Origin: an unidentified bacterial endosymbiont | GTDB lineage: Bacteria > Pseudomonadota > Gammaproteobacteria > Enterobacterales > Enterobacteriaceae | Direction of reading: 5' to 3' | NCBI RefSeq assembly: GCF_918797525.1 | Contig: NZ_OU963893.1 | Location: 2,170,001 to 2,234,000, forward strand | Length of the DNA stretch: 64,000 nucleotides | In this document: piece after piece, positions 1 to 8,363 of the stretch | How the letters are laid out: each line of letters starts with the position of its first letter | How positions within the stretch are numbered: position 1 is the stretch's first letter | The notes under the pieces: generated by a model | What the model was told of the DNA's origin: nothing | Seen by the model: the letters and a program-made list of their open reading frames with translations, nothing else | Databases searched by the model: none | Position numbers and translations under genes: made by a program

Positions 1-626
1 GCGGTTTCAATCCGCCGCGGGTCGCAGACGATGATTTTTGCCCCATTTTCTCGGGCTTTCAGCACCCGGCGGGCCACGATTGGGTGAGAGTCGGCGCAGT
101 TGTAGCCAAATACCAGCAGGCATTTTGAGTTTTCAATATCGTTAATAGCGTTGCTCATCGCACCATTGCCGAGCGTCTCTTGTAAGCCGGCGACGGAGGG
201 GCCGTGGCAGACGCGCGCGCAGCAGTCAACGTTGTTGGTATTAAGCACCGCGCGGGCAAATTTTTGCATCACATAGTTGGTTTCGTTACCGGTGCCTCTT
301 GAGGATCCGGTGGTCATGATGGCGCGCGAGCCGAACTGCGCCTTGATGCTGCTGAGCTTGTGCGCAGTATAGCGAATAGCCTCTTCCCAGGTGACAGGGG
401 TAAATGCCTCGCCTTTTTGATAGCGGATCATAGGTTGCGTCAGGCGGGGGGTAAGCAGGCGGGTATCGTTGAGGAAGTCCCAGCCGTAAAAACCTTTCAG
501 ACACAAGGTGCTCTGGTTGGTGACGCCGTCTGCGGCTTCGGCTCGGAGAATACGGTTATTTTCAACGACAAGATTAAGTTTGCAGCCCGCACCGCAGTAA
601 GGGCAGACACTGGCGATTTTTTTCAT
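1..626 (-). CDS. Formate dehydrogenase alpha subunit, Cys-type FdhF homologue (N-terminal part)
   Basis: This is the first 208 residues of a molybdopterin oxidoreductase closely resembling E. coli FdhF, the formate dehydrogenase that oxidises formate to CO2; the rest lies off the left edge. The [4Fe-4S] ligands of the N-terminal motif are visible as C8, C11, C15 and C42. FdhF of E. coli has selenocysteine (UGA) at residue 140; here the codon at 207-209 reads TGC, so the protein is a cysteine variant and needs no Sec machinery. The start ATG at 626 matches the family start exactly. No sigma-54 type promoter with correct spacing was found just upstream. Many enterobacteria carry such a Cys paralogue beside a Sec enzyme; whether this genome has both cannot be seen. 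Confidence 0.9.
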   Translation of the reverse strand, partial: MKKIASVCPYCGAGCKLNLVVENNRILRAEAADGVTNQSTLCLKGFYGWDFLNDTRLLTPRLTQPMIRYQKGEAFTPVTWEEAIRYTAHKLSSIKAQFGSRAIMTTGSSRGTGNETNYVMQKFARAVLNTNNVDCCARVCHGPSVAGLQETLGNGAMSNAINDIENSKCLLVFGYNCADSHPIVARRVLKARENGAKIIVCDPRRIET

Positions 627-752
627 CAATAACAGACCTGTTAAGAAATGAAGCAAGAGTTAACTGGAAAGCCCAGTCCCGTAAACAGGGAGTAAGCAGG
701 ATCCATGCCATCATGTTTTAACCGGTTTTTGCGAGGGTACGGACGGGAAGGG

Positions 753-792
753 GTGTCATCGTCAGCGGTTTCGTCAGATTTGACGATGACAC
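753..792. repeat. 11-bp perfect inverted repeat between ariR and the formate dehydrogenase gene
   Basis: GTGTCATCGTC at 753-763 is repeated in inverse orientation at 782-792 with an 18-bp spacer that contains a further CGTCA/TGACG pair. It sits between the end of ariR and the start of the formate dehydrogenase gene, both on the minus strand. There is no T-run after the stem, so it is either a factor-assisted terminator for the ycgZ-ymgA-ariR operon or an operator for the downstream gene. The remainder of 627-817 shows no gene. Confidence 0.5.
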
Positions 793-817
793 ACAGAAAG
801 GCGCAGAGGCTGAGGGA

Positions 818-1096
818 CTACAGGTCATCCATGGTATAGCCGACAACGATTTCCAGCGTTTTGCGGATAACATCGGCCTGCACGACGTCATGAGTGGCTT
901 CCAGCGTCTGGATCAGCCAGAGAATAATGGCTTTATTGGTCAAATGCCCTTCAGAGGCAAGCACGCAGCGTACTGCAACTGAAAAAACAGCGGACTCTTC
1001 AGCAAAATGTTCGCCAGCGTGGCGAAAATATTCCGACAACGCGCTATCTAAAAAGGCAGAATGGTATTCTGGTTGCGGCTGAATATTTTGTCTCAT
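818..1096 (-). CDS. ariR: AriR/YmgB family biofilm and acid-resistance connector protein
   Basis: A 92-residue protein whose second half closely matches E. coli AriR (YmgB), with the shared C-terminal block ADVIRKTLEIV-YT-DD. AriR is a small dimeric all-helical connector in the BluF/BluR and Rcs network that lowers biofilm formation and aids acid survival. It is the third gene of a ycgZ-ymgA-ariR operon reading leftward, 29 bp after ymgA. The N-terminus is a few residues longer than in E. coli. The fourth E. coli gene, ymgC, is absent here. It should be induced by release of BluR from the ycgZ promoter (family knowledge). Confidence 0.9.
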   Translation of the reverse strand: MRQNIQPQPEYHSAFLDSALSEYFRHAGEHFAEESAVFSVAVRCVLASEGHLTNKAIILWLIQTLEATHDVVQADVIRKTLEIVVGYTMDDL

Positions 1097-1125
1097 TTGT
1101 TCTCACCGTAGCTGTTAGGTTGTAG

Positions 1126-1446
1126 TCAATGTATGTTTTTGGGGTCTGACGGTTTTCCATTTCCAAATAAAGGCACGACATTGTCTCTGTTATTTTTAAG
1201 AGATCCCTCTCTTATAAATCGTCCTTGCGCGGTTCTGCGACGCGTAAAGGCGGTGGCATTTTCGCCGATATCGGCAATCACACGGGCCAGTGTCTCCCGC
1301 CGCTGGGGATCCTTTTCATGCGCTTTCATATCGTGCAGTCGCTGTACCAGAGTATCGGTTGTCACTGTTCCGCGCTCTTTCAGAAGTGAAAGGACGGCTT
1401 CACCGATGAGTCGGTCGATCAGTCGATCTGCGTCACTGCTGTTCAT
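1126..1446 (-). CDS. ymgA: YmgA family two-component connector protein
   Basis: A 106-residue protein related to E. coli YmgA: shared features are the helical N-terminus, the RRETL-RVIADI block and a basic C-terminus ending in a K-NIH motif like the KINRIH end of YmgA. YmgA acts with YcgZ and AriR on the Rcs phosphorelay. The open frame extends further upstream, but the ATG at 1446 (MNSSDADRL) is chosen because it starts 4 bp after the ycgZ stop and matches the family N-terminus. The protein is about 15 residues longer than E. coli YmgA, mostly in the C-terminal third. Confidence 0.82.
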   Translation of the reverse strand: MNSSDADRLIDRLIGEAVLSLLKERGTVTTDTLVQRLHDMKAHEKDPQRRETLARVIADIGENATAFTRRRTAQGRFIREGSLKNNRDNVVPLFGNGKPSDPKNIH

Positions 1447-1450
1447 CCCG

Positions 1451-1690
1451 TTACCGTTCGAAGAGCAGGCCAAGCAGCATGTGATAATGTTGTTCCTCTT
1501 CCGGGCCATCGGCCTTTTCGAGGCGACTTAACAATTTGGTGCAGAGCGATTTGCGATTAAGATTTCGCCCGTCGCTAAGAATTTCAACCACAACCTGGCC
1601 CAGCGTCTCCTGTTGAGTCGGCAGAGCGGCTTTCTCAAAGTACTGCGCAATCGCTGCGGCTGAATCTGCGACGTAACCGTTCTGGTGCAT
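1451..1690 (-). CDS. ycgZ: YcgZ connector protein, first gene of the blue-light operon
   Basis: A 79-residue protein matching E. coli YcgZ almost end to end (TQQETLGQ-V-EIL-DGRNL-RKSLC, then LLGLLFE). It is the promoter-proximal gene of the BluR-controlled ycgZ-ymgA-ariR operon, whose small products act through the Rcs system to shift cells between colanic acid and curli production. The ATG at 1690 is preceded by a GGAGC ribosome binding site; the longer open frame upstream has no such site and would run through the operator region. The promoter region to the right contains TGTACA-type palindromes. Confidence 0.92.
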   Translation of the reverse strand: MHQNGYVADSAAAIAQYFEKAALPTQQETLGQVVVEILSDGRNLNRKSLCTKLLSRLEKADGPEEEQHYHMLLGLLFER

Positions 1691-1755
1691 GTTTCGCTCC
1701 TGTAAAAAACTGTAATCAGTAACGTTACATTTAAGGTATACATAATTTCTAAATC

Positions 1756-1901
1756 TGTACATGAAAAATGTACATATTTTTTAACTTTTTTGGATGTATC
1801 TTATAATTCTTTTTGTTTTTTATAAGGATATGATTGGTTTTTTTTACCATTTTACACAGGTTATATTGTACAAAAGGCTTAAGTATTACAGAGTTGTACA
1901 A
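1756..1901. promoter_or_regulatory. Divergent ycgZ/bluF control region with TGTACA-type BluR sites
   Basis: The 339-bp AT-rich gap 1691-2029 between ycgZ and bluF holds TGTACAT/ATGTACA as an inverted repeat (1756-1762 and 1768-1774) and two copies of the palindrome TTGTACAA (1866-1873 and 1894-1901, 28 bp apart). A further TTGTACAA lies at 3379-3386 in front of bluR. MlrA and BluR, MerR-type paralogues, are known to bind TTGTACA-like half-sites, so these are likely BluR operators; assignment to BluR is an inference from context. Confidence 0.65.
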
Positions 1902-2029
1902 AATGTGAAGGGGGGCGTTTGTAGGCCGTAAACCGTTGAGATGTAAATTATTTGTCAGGCATTTAATGTGCTATAACAGAAGTCTACCCACGATATTCGT
2001 GGTTTATCCTTATTTACCCCAGGAAAAGC

Positions 2030-3250
2030 ATGCTAACAACCATCATATACCGCAGCCATATCTGCGAGGACGTTCCGGTGAATACGCTGGAGGAAATGGT
2101 AGCAACTGCGAATAGTAAAAACCGGCACGCCAATGTCACGGGGATCCTGCTGTTTAACGGCACGCATTTTTTTCAGTTACTTGAAGGACCAGCGGAAGAT
2201 GTTACGGCTATTTATCAGCATATTTGCCGCGACCCCCGTCATCATAACGTGGTAGAACTGCTAAGCGATCACGGCCCAAATCGACGTTTTGGCAATGTGG
2301 GTATGGAGCTCTTCGACCTGCGTAAATACGACCGGGATGAAGTGTTGCAGAAGGTGCTCGACAAAGGCACAACCAAATATCAGATGACCTATAACGATCG
2401 TGCGCTGCAGTTTTTTCGCACCTTCGTCGATGCCACTGAAAAAGCCAACTATTTTGAACTCCCACCCGCGGACTCCTGGGATTTTATTCCTGAAGATACG
2501 CCATTGTCATTGCAGCCAGAGGTGGTGGCAAAAGGGGCGGATTGTAGCTTTGCTTTCCAGCCCATTGTGGATCCGTTCATGCAGCAGGTGGTCTCCTGGG
2601 AGGCGCTAATTCGCACGCCAACCGGTGATTCACCTAAGGCCTATTTCGACACGCTGTCACAGGCGGAAATCTATTGGGCCGATCTCAACAGCAAACAAGT
2701 CGCACTCTCAATGGCCTGCACGCTTGGGCTGCAGACTCAGGTATTATCTCTTAACCTGTTGCCGATGACGCTCGTTAATGTGCCTGGCGCGGTTGATACG
2801 CTCCTGACGGCCATTGCCGCGAATGGATTTGTGCCAGAGCAGATCAACATCGAGTTTACAGAAAGTGAAGCGATCTCGCGATTCGACGAGTTCTCCCATT
2901 CAGTGAGACAGTTAAAAAGCGCGGGTATTAGCGTGACTATCGATCACTTTGGCGCCGGTTTTGCCGGGCTGCAGTTACTCGCACAATTTCAGCCGGACAG
3001 AATTAAGATAAATCGGGATTTGATTGCTAATGTGCACAAAAGCGGACCGCGACAGGCCATCATACAGGCGATCATAAAGTGCTGTGCGTCGCTGGAAATT
3101 CGGTTCTGCGCCGTGGGGGTTGAGCTGGCTGAAGAGTGGATGTGGCTTGAGTCTGCGGGGATTTCGGAGTTCCAGGGACATTTGTTCGCCAGCCCAAGGC
3201 TTGGGGCAATTCCGGCGATAGCCTGGCCGGAAAAAAAATACGGACTCTGA
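2030..3250 (+). CDS. bluF: Blue-light sensor BluF (BLUF plus EAL-like domain)
   Basis: A 406-residue flavin photoreceptor. The BLUF domain (about residues 1-95) keeps the flavin-network Tyr7 and Gln49; a linker leads to an EAL-like domain (about 170-400). In E. coli, light-excited BluF does not cleave c-di-GMP but binds BluR and lifts repression of ycgZ-ymgA-ariR. The EAL signature position reads E191-A192-L193, intact here although the E. coli protein has EAI; the second metal motif is DHFGAG instead of DDFGTG, so hydrolysis is still unlikely. A Shine-Dalgarno AGGAAA precedes the ATG. Divergent from ycgZ and upstream of bluR on the same strand. Confidence 0.95.
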   Translation: MLTTIIYRSHICEDVPVNTLEEMVATANSKNRHANVTGILLFNGTHFFQLLEGPAEDVTAIYQHICRDPRHHNVVELLSDHGPNRRFGNVGMELFDLRKYDRDEVLQKVLDKGTTKYQMTYNDRALQFFRTFVDATEKANYFELPPADSWDFIPEDTPLSLQPEVVAKGADCSFAFQPIVDPFMQQVVSWEALIRTPTGDSPKAYFDTLSQAEIYWADLNSKQVALSMACTLGLQTQVLSLNLLPMTLVNVPGAVDTLLTAIAANGFVPEQINIEFTESEAISRFDEFSHSVRQLKSAGISVTIDHFGAGFAGLQLLAQFQPDRIKINRDLIANVHKSGPRQAIIQAIIKCCASLEIRFCAVGVELAEEWMWLESAGISEFQGHLFASPRLGAIPAIAWPEKKYGL

Positions 3251-3318
3251 TAAAGCTGTACGTTATCCTTCAGGGGTAGTTGTACGTACGGCCAAATTTA
3301 TACAACAATGTATTAACC

Positions 3319-3386
3319 AGTGAATGGTTTTTTCGCCATTCACTTGCTCTGAAACGGGCAGTTAGTTATACACGTTGTTTGTACAA
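3319..3386. promoter_or_regulatory. bluF-bluR intergenic hairpin and TTGTACAA site
   Basis: A 9-bp perfect stem (AGTGAATGG 3319-3327, CCATTCACT 3336-3344) follows bluF, with a T-rich loop but no T-run after the stem. TTGTACAA at 3379-3386 lies 58 bp before the bluR start and matches the sites upstream of bluF, suggesting that BluR binds its own promoter. Function is inferred. Confidence 0.5.
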
Positions 3387-3443
3387 TCTGATAAGGTTGG
3401 TTTGGTTTGGTTGGGTATGGAAGTATTAAGCGTGAGGGAGTTA

Positions 3444-4172
3444 ATGGCCTATTACAGTATCGGCGAAGTCGCCGAACGATGCGGTATCAACCCCGTTACG
3501 CTGCGTGCCTGGCAGCGCCGTTATGGATTGTTGAAGCCACAACGTAGCGAAGGGGGTCATCGTCAGTTTGACGATGAAGATATCCTGCGTATCGAAGAGA
3601 TCAAGCGCCTGATGAAAAGCGGCGTGTCGGTCGGTAAAGTGAAAGCGCTGCTGGAAAACAAAGAAGTGATGACCCAGGGTAACTGGGCCTCTTTCCAGGA
3701 AGAGATGATGACCGTTCTGCGCTATGCCAGTCCGGCAAGGCTGCGCGCGAAAATTGCCGAGTTTCGCCGTGACCATGCCGTGGATCCGCTCATCGACAAT
3801 ATCATCACGCCTGTCCGCCAGCGAATGAACCAGGACCAGAACACGGTGCGTCATATGGCGAGCCTGCTTGACGGTGTACTGATTGAGTTCGCCCTCTCAA
3901 GCGTTGCCGAGTCACGTAAAAAACCCGGCAAAGATGCCCTGCTAATTGGCTGGGAGTGCGACGACCGCACCCATCTTTGGCTGGAAGCGGCGCGACTGTC
4001 GCACAGGGGCTGGCATATTGATGTCCTGGCTGAGCCGATTGACTCTCCGCGGCCGGAACTGTTTCCGGGGCAAAATATTTTCGTCTGGACAGGAAAATCG
4101 CCGACGCTACGTCAGCAGGAGCAGCTCGACCACTGGCACGATCAGGGGTTTGCCGTCTCATTTCACGTCTGA
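3444..4172 (+). CDS. bluR: MerR-type repressor BluR
   Basis: A 242-residue repressor with an N-terminal MerR winged helix ([20 protein letters not shown]) and a C-terminal regulatory region, alignable with E. coli BluR over its whole length. BluR holds the ycgZ operon off in the dark and at 37 degrees; irradiated BluF, at low temperature, binds and removes it. The ATG at 3444 is preceded by GGGAG and matches the known start; 23 further in-frame codons upstream are rejected. Its gene follows bluF after 193 bp with a potential autoregulatory site. Confidence 0.93.
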   Translation: MAYYSIGEVAERCGINPVTLRAWQRRYGLLKPQRSEGGHRQFDDEDILRIEEIKRLMKSGVSVGKVKALLENKEVMTQGNWASFQEEMMTVLRYASPARLRAKIAEFRRDHAVDPLIDNIITPVRQRMNQDQNTVRHMASLLDGVLIEFALSSVAESRKKPGKDALLIGWECDDRTHLWLEAARLSHRGWHIDVLAEPIDSPRPELFPGQNIFVWTGKSPTLRQQEQLDHWHDQGFAVSFHV

Positions 4173-4177
4173 TTAAG

Positions 4178-4199
4178 GGGTCCGGAAGGGCCTTTTTTG
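4178..4199 (+). terminator. Rho-independent terminator after bluR
   Basis: A short stem GGTCC/GGGCC (with one G-U pair) around a GGAA loop is followed by six T. It lies 6 bp after the bluR stop. Confidence 0.6.
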
Positions 4200-4430
4200 T
4201 TATTGCTGTGTCGTTTACCGTGCAGGTCACCCTCTATCTCAAAAATAGGCATTTTCGATGCATATTTTATTATTCTACTCAACCTCTCCATTATTCTTAT
4301 GAAATTCCTTACTTATCAATTTATTGAGAAATTAAATCCATCCCGTCCGCATCTTGTGACAGGGTCTATGCTTAATAAAAGTAGCCAAAAAGGGCGATTA
4401 AGCGGAAAGCCCCTGCTCACAAGGGGTTGA

Positions 4431-4449
4431 AGTGATAATCGTTATCACT
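4431..4449. promoter_or_regulatory. Fur box in front of sufA
   Basis: AGTGATAATCGTTATCACT is nearly perfectly palindromic and matches the Fur consensus GATAATGATAATCATTATC in its core. It lies 44 bp before the sufA start, as expected for iron-repressed suf. E. coli also uses OxyR, IHF and apo-IscR upstream; sites for these may lie in 4200-4430, but I cannot place them by eye. No gene is supported in 4200-4493. Confidence 0.82.
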
Positions 4450-4493
4450 AACATGAGGTGATGCCCTGGTGGCTCATTAGATGAGGTGGACCT

Positions 4494-4862
4494 ATGGAAT
4501 TACATTCAGAAACCTTCAATCCTGCCGACTTCGCCTGGCGCGGCCTGACGCTGACGTCTGCGGCGGCGGCGCACATACACGAGCTGGTGGCAAAAAAGCC
4601 TGAGATTCTCGGCGTGCGGTTAGGTGTGAAACAGACCGGCTGCGCAGGCTTTGGCTATGTACTGGACACCGTCACCGTACCCGATAAAGACGACCTGGTG
4701 TTTGAAACCGACGGGGCGAAATTATTCGTCGCGCTGCAGGCCATGCCTTTTATCGACGGAACGGAAGTAGACTATGTCCGTGAAGGACTTAACCAGTTAT
4801 TCAAATTTCATAACCCGAAAGCCCAGAACGAATGTGGCTGCGGCGAAAGCTTTGGGGTATAG
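4494..4862 (+). CDS. sufA: A-type iron-sulfur carrier SufA
   Basis: A 122-residue HesB/IscA-family protein that receives [Fe-S] clusters from SufBC2D and passes them to apo-targets. The three ligand cysteines of the family are present at C50 and in the C-terminal C-G-C (C114 and C116). It is the first gene of sufABCDSE, the stress and iron-starvation cluster assembly system of the cytoplasm, and stands 44 bp after a Fur box. The sufB start follows 8 bp after the stop. Length equals that of E. coli SufA. Confidence 0.97.
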   Translation: MELHSETFNPADFAWRGLTLTSAAAAHIHELVAKKPEILGVRLGVKQTGCAGFGYVLDTVTVPDKDDLVFETDGAKLFVALQAMPFIDGTEVDYVREGLNQLFKFHNPKAQNECGCGESFGV

Positions 4863-4870
4863 GCGGTACT

Positions 4871-6361
4871 ATGTCTCGTAATACTGAAGCAACGAGTGAT
4901 GTTAATACCTGGAGCGGCGGAAACCTCAATTACAAAGAAGGGTTCTTCACGCAGCTACAGACGGACGAACTGGCGCAAGGCATCAGTGAAGAGGTGGTGC
5001 GGGCGATATCGGCCAAGCGCAATGAACCAGAGTGGATGCTTGAATTCCGCCTGAGCGCCTTCCGCGCCTGGCTGGAAATGGAAGAGCCACACTGGCTTAA
5101 AGCGCATTACGACAAGCTTAACTATCAGGACTACAGCTACTACTCTGCGCCATCTTGCGGCAGCTGTGATGATACCTGCGCCTCACAGCCTGGCGCCGTA
5201 CAGCAGTCCGGTGCGGAAAACAGCTTTCTGAGTAAAGAGGTTGAAGAAGCCTTTAACCAGTTAGGCGTCCCCGTGCGTGAAGGCAGAGAGGTGGCGGTAG
5301 ACGCCATCTTTGACTCCGTCTCGGTGGCGACGACCTATCGTGAAAAGCTGGCTGAACAGGGCATAATTTTCTGCTCATTTGGCGAGGCTATTCACGACCA
5401 TCCCGAGCTGGTGAAAAAGTACATTGGCACCGTGGTGCCGGGTAATGATAACTTCTTTGCCGCACTCAACGCGGCCGTGGCCTCTGACGGTACCTTCATT
5501 TACGTGCCGAAAGGGGTACGCTGCCCGATGGAGCTGTCGACCTACTTCCGGATTAACGCAGAAAAAACCGGCCAGTTCGAGCGCACGATTCTGGTGGCCG
5601 ATGAAGGCAGCTATGTCAGTTATATCGAGGGCTGCTCAGCCCCGGTACGTGACAGCTACCAGTTGCACGCCGCCGTGGTAGAAGTCATCATCCACAAAGA
5701 TGCCGAAGTGAAATATTCTACGGTACAAAACTGGTTCCCGGGGGACGGCAATACCGGCGGTATTTTGAACTTCGTGACCAAGCGTGCGCTGTGCGAAGGT
5801 GAAAACAGCAAAATGTCCTGGACACAGTCTGAAACCGGTTCAGCGATTACCTGGAAATACCCGAGCTGCATCCTGCGCGGGGATAACTCCATCGGCGAGT
5901 TTTACTCCGTGGCGTTGACCAGCGGTCATCAGCAGGCCGATACCGGCACCAAGATGATCCATATCGGTAAAAACACCAAATCGACCATTATTTCGAAAGG
6001 GATCTCTGCCGGTCACAGCCAGAACAGCTATCGCGGACTGGTGAAAATTATGCCGACGGCGACCAATGCCCGTAACTTCACCCAATGTGATTCGATGCTG
6101 ATTGGCACTGAGTGCGGGGCGCATACGTTCCCCTACGTTGAGTGCCGCAATAATAGCGCCCAGCTTGAACACGAGGCGACCACTTCGCGCATTGGGGAAG
6201 ATCAACTCTTCTACTGCCTGCAGCGCGGGATCAGCGAAGAAGATGCGATATCAATGATTGTGAACGGCTTCTGTAAGGATGTGTTCTCTGAACTGCCGCT
6301 GGAATTTGCCGTTGAAGCACAAAAACTCCTCGCCATTAGTCTTGAACACAGCGTCGGTTAA
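4871..6361 (+). CDS. sufB: Fe-S scaffold subunit SufB
   Basis: A 496-residue protein nearly collinear with E. coli SufB (495). With SufC and SufD it forms the SufBC2D scaffold, on which sulfur from SufSE is joined to iron. The cysteine-rich segment SCGSCDDTC lies near residue 95 and the C-terminal beta-helix core carries the conserved cysteine and histidine residues. The open frame could start 39 bases earlier inside sufA, but ATG 4871 matches the family start (MSRNTEA). SufC follows after 9 bp. Confidence 0.97.
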   Translation: MSRNTEATSDVNTWSGGNLNYKEGFFTQLQTDELAQGISEEVVRAISAKRNEPEWMLEFRLSAFRAWLEMEEPHWLKAHYDKLNYQDYSYYSAPSCGSCDDTCASQPGAVQQSGAENSFLSKEVEEAFNQLGVPVREGREVAVDAIFDSVSVATTYREKLAEQGIIFCSFGEAIHDHPELVKKYIGTVVPGNDNFFAALNAAVASDGTFIYVPKGVRCPMELSTYFRINAEKTGQFERTILVADEGSYVSYIEGCSAPVRDSYQLHAAVVEVIIHKDAEVKYSTVQNWFPGDGNTGGILNFVTKRALCEGENSKMSWTQSETGSAITWKYPSCILRGDNSIGEFYSVALTSGHQQADTGTKMIHIGKNTKSTIISKGISAGHSQNSYRGLVKIMPTATNARNFTQCDSMLIGTECGAHTFPYVECRNNSAQLEHEATTSRIGEDQLFYCLQRGISEEDAISMIVNGFCKDVFSELPLEFAVEAQKLLAISLEHSVG

Positions 6362-6370
6362 GGAAAGCAC

Positions 6371-7117
6371 ATGTTAAGCATTAACGATTTACAGGTAAGC
6401 GTGGAAGATAAAGCGATCCTGCGCGGCCTCAATTTTGACGTCAAGCCGGGTGAAGTTCACGCCATCATGGGGCCAAATGGCTCCGGCAAAAGTACGCTTT
6501 CCGCGACGCTGGCAGGGCGTGAAGATTACGCGGTTACGCATGGCTCGGTTGAGTTTAACGGCAAAGATCTGCTGGAGATGTCTCCGGAAGAGCGTGCGGG
6601 CGAGGGCATCTTTATGGCCTTCCAGTATCCGGTGGAAATCCCGGGCGTCAGTAACCAGTTCTTCCTGCAAACCGCGCTCAACGCGGTGCGGAAATATCGT
6701 GGTCTTGAGGCGCTGGATCGCTTTGATTTTCAGGACCTGATGGAAGAGAAAATCAAGCTGCTGAAAATGCCGGAAGATCTTCTCACCCGTTCCGTTAACG
6801 TAGGCTTCTCGGGCGGCGAGAAAAAGCGTAACGACATTCTGCAAATGGCGGTGCTTGAGCCTGAGCTGTGTATTCTTGATGAGACCGATTCCGGCCTGGA
6901 TATCGACGCGCTGAAGATTGTTGCCGACGGTGTGAACTCCCTGCGCGACGGTCATCGCTCGTTTATTATCGTGACCCACTATCAGCGCATTCTGGACTAC
7001 ATCAAGCCGGATTTTGTTCACGTACTGTATCAGGGACGTATTGTAAAATCCGGTGATTTTACGCTGGTTAAACAACTGGAGGAGCAGGGGTATGGCTGGC
7101 TTACCGAACAGCAGTAA
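6371..7117 (+). CDS. sufC: SufC ATPase
   Basis: A 248-residue ABC-type ATPase without membrane partner, providing ATP-driven conformational change to the SufBC2D scaffold. Walker A is GPNGSGKST at residues 34-42; the signature is FSGGEKKR and Walker B is CILDETDSGLD, all as in E. coli SufC. Its last 26 bases overlap the start of sufD, which implies translational coupling. Confidence 0.97.
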   Translation: MLSINDLQVSVEDKAILRGLNFDVKPGEVHAIMGPNGSGKSTLSATLAGREDYAVTHGSVEFNGKDLLEMSPEERAGEGIFMAFQYPVEIPGVSNQFFLQTALNAVRKYRGLEALDRFDFQDLMEEKIKLLKMPEDLLTRSVNVGFSGGEKKRNDILQMAVLEPELCILDETDSGLDIDALKIVADGVNSLRDGHRSFIIVTHYQRILDYIKPDFVHVLYQGRIVKSGDFTLVKQLEEQGYGWLTEQQ

Positions 7118-8363
7118 CGCGCTCCAGCAGTGGCATCGTCTGTTTGAAGCGCAGGGGCAAGCGCGTTCTGAACAGGCCCGGCATCATTTTCAGCAGATGC
7201 TGCGCCTCGGCTTGCCCGGTCGCAAGCATGAGAACTGGAAATACACCCCGCTTGATGGTCTGTTAAACGGCCAATTTGTTACGCGTCTGGCCACTATCAC
7301 TCCTGCGCAGCGCGACGAACTGGCGCTGGACGTGGATGCCGTACGCCTGGTGTTTGTGGACGGGGCGTTCCGTCAGGAGTTGAGCGACCTCCCCCAGGAC
7401 AGCGGCTTCGAGATTGCGATTAACGATGACCGCCAGAGCCTGACTGGCGCAATACAGCCTGACGTGTTTTTGCACCTTACTGAAAGCCTGGCGCAGTCGG
7501 TAACCCATATTCGCGTGAAGCGCAACCAGCGTCCGGCGAAGCCGCTGCTGTTGATGCACATCACGCAGGGACTGGAAGGGGAGGAGATCAATACCGCGCA
7601 CTATCGTCACCACCTTGAGCTGTCGGAGGGCGCAGAGGCTACGGTCATTGAGCATTACATCAGCCTCAACGATACCCGGCATTTTACCGGCGCACGTCTG
7701 ACGATGAATGTGGCGGCCAATGCTCAGCTTGAGCATATCAAGCTGGCCTTCGAAAACCCGTTAAGTCATCACTTCGCCCACAATGACATGGTGCTTGGGC
7801 AAGACGCCGTGGCGTACAGCCACAGCTTCCTGCTTGGCGGCGCCGTTCTGCGCCACAACACCAGCACCCAGCTTAACGGTGAAAATACTACGCTGCGCAT
7901 TAATAGCCTGGCGATGCCGGTTAAAACAGAAGTCTGTGACACCCGCACCTGGCTTGAGCACAACAAAGGCTATTGCAATAGCCGTCAGTTGCACAAAACC
8001 ATCGTCAACGATAAAGGCCGCGCGGTCTTTAACGGCCTGATTAACGTCGCGCAGCATGCGATCAAAACCGACGGGCAAATGACCAACAACAATCTGTTGC
8101 TGGGGCGACTGTCGGAAGTGGACACTAAACCGCAGCTGGAAATTTATGCTGATGACGTGAAGTGTAGCCACGGTGCGACGATCGGACGGATCGATGACGA
8201 ACAGATGTTTTATCTGCGCTCGCGCGGTATCGACCAGCAGGCGGCGCAAAAGATGATCATCCACGCCTTTGCCGCTGAATTGACTGAAGCGCTGAATGAC
8301 GAGGTTTTAAAACAGCAGGCTCTGGCCCGTATTGGTCAGCGCCTGCCTGGAGGCGATGCATGA
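7092..8363 (+). CDS. sufD: Fe-S scaffold subunit SufD
   Basis: A 423-residue paralogue of SufB that pairs with SufB in the SufBC2D complex and is needed for iron acquisition. The length is exactly that of E. coli SufD and the start [14 protein letters not shown] matches; an in-frame extension 39 bases upstream inside sufC is rejected. A GGAG Shine-Dalgarno motif precedes the ATG inside sufC. The conserved C-terminal half ([14 protein letters not shown]) is intact. The stop overlaps the sufS ATG by 4 bp. Confidence 0.97.
   Translation: MAGLPNSSNALQQWHRLFEAQGQARSEQARHHFQQMLRLGLPGRKHENWKYTPLDGLLNGQFVTRLATITPAQRDELALDVDAVRLVFVDGAFRQELSDLPQDSGFEIAINDDRQSLTGAIQPDVFLHLTESLAQSVTHIRVKRNQRPAKPLLLMHITQGLEGEEINTAHYRHHLELSEGAEATVIEHYISLNDTRHFTGARLTMNVAANAQLEHIKLAFENPLSHHFAHNDMVLGQDAVAYSHSFLLGGAVLRHNTSTQLNGENTTLRINSLAMPVKTEVCDTRTWLEHNKGYCNSRQLHKTIVNDKGRAVFNGLINVAQHAIKTDGQMTNNNLLLGRLSEVDTKPQLEIYADDVKCSHGATIGRIDDEQMFYLRSRGIDQQAAQKMIIHAFAAELTEALNDEVLKQQALARIGQRLPGGDA

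Noticed and set aside
626..753. Sigma-54 promoter for the formate dehydrogenase gene
   Set aside because: No GG-N10-GC pair with correct spacing was found upstream of the start.
4197..4430. 77-codon open frame between bluR and sufA
   Set aside because: Starts inside the bluR terminator, has no ribosome binding site and crosses the suf control region.
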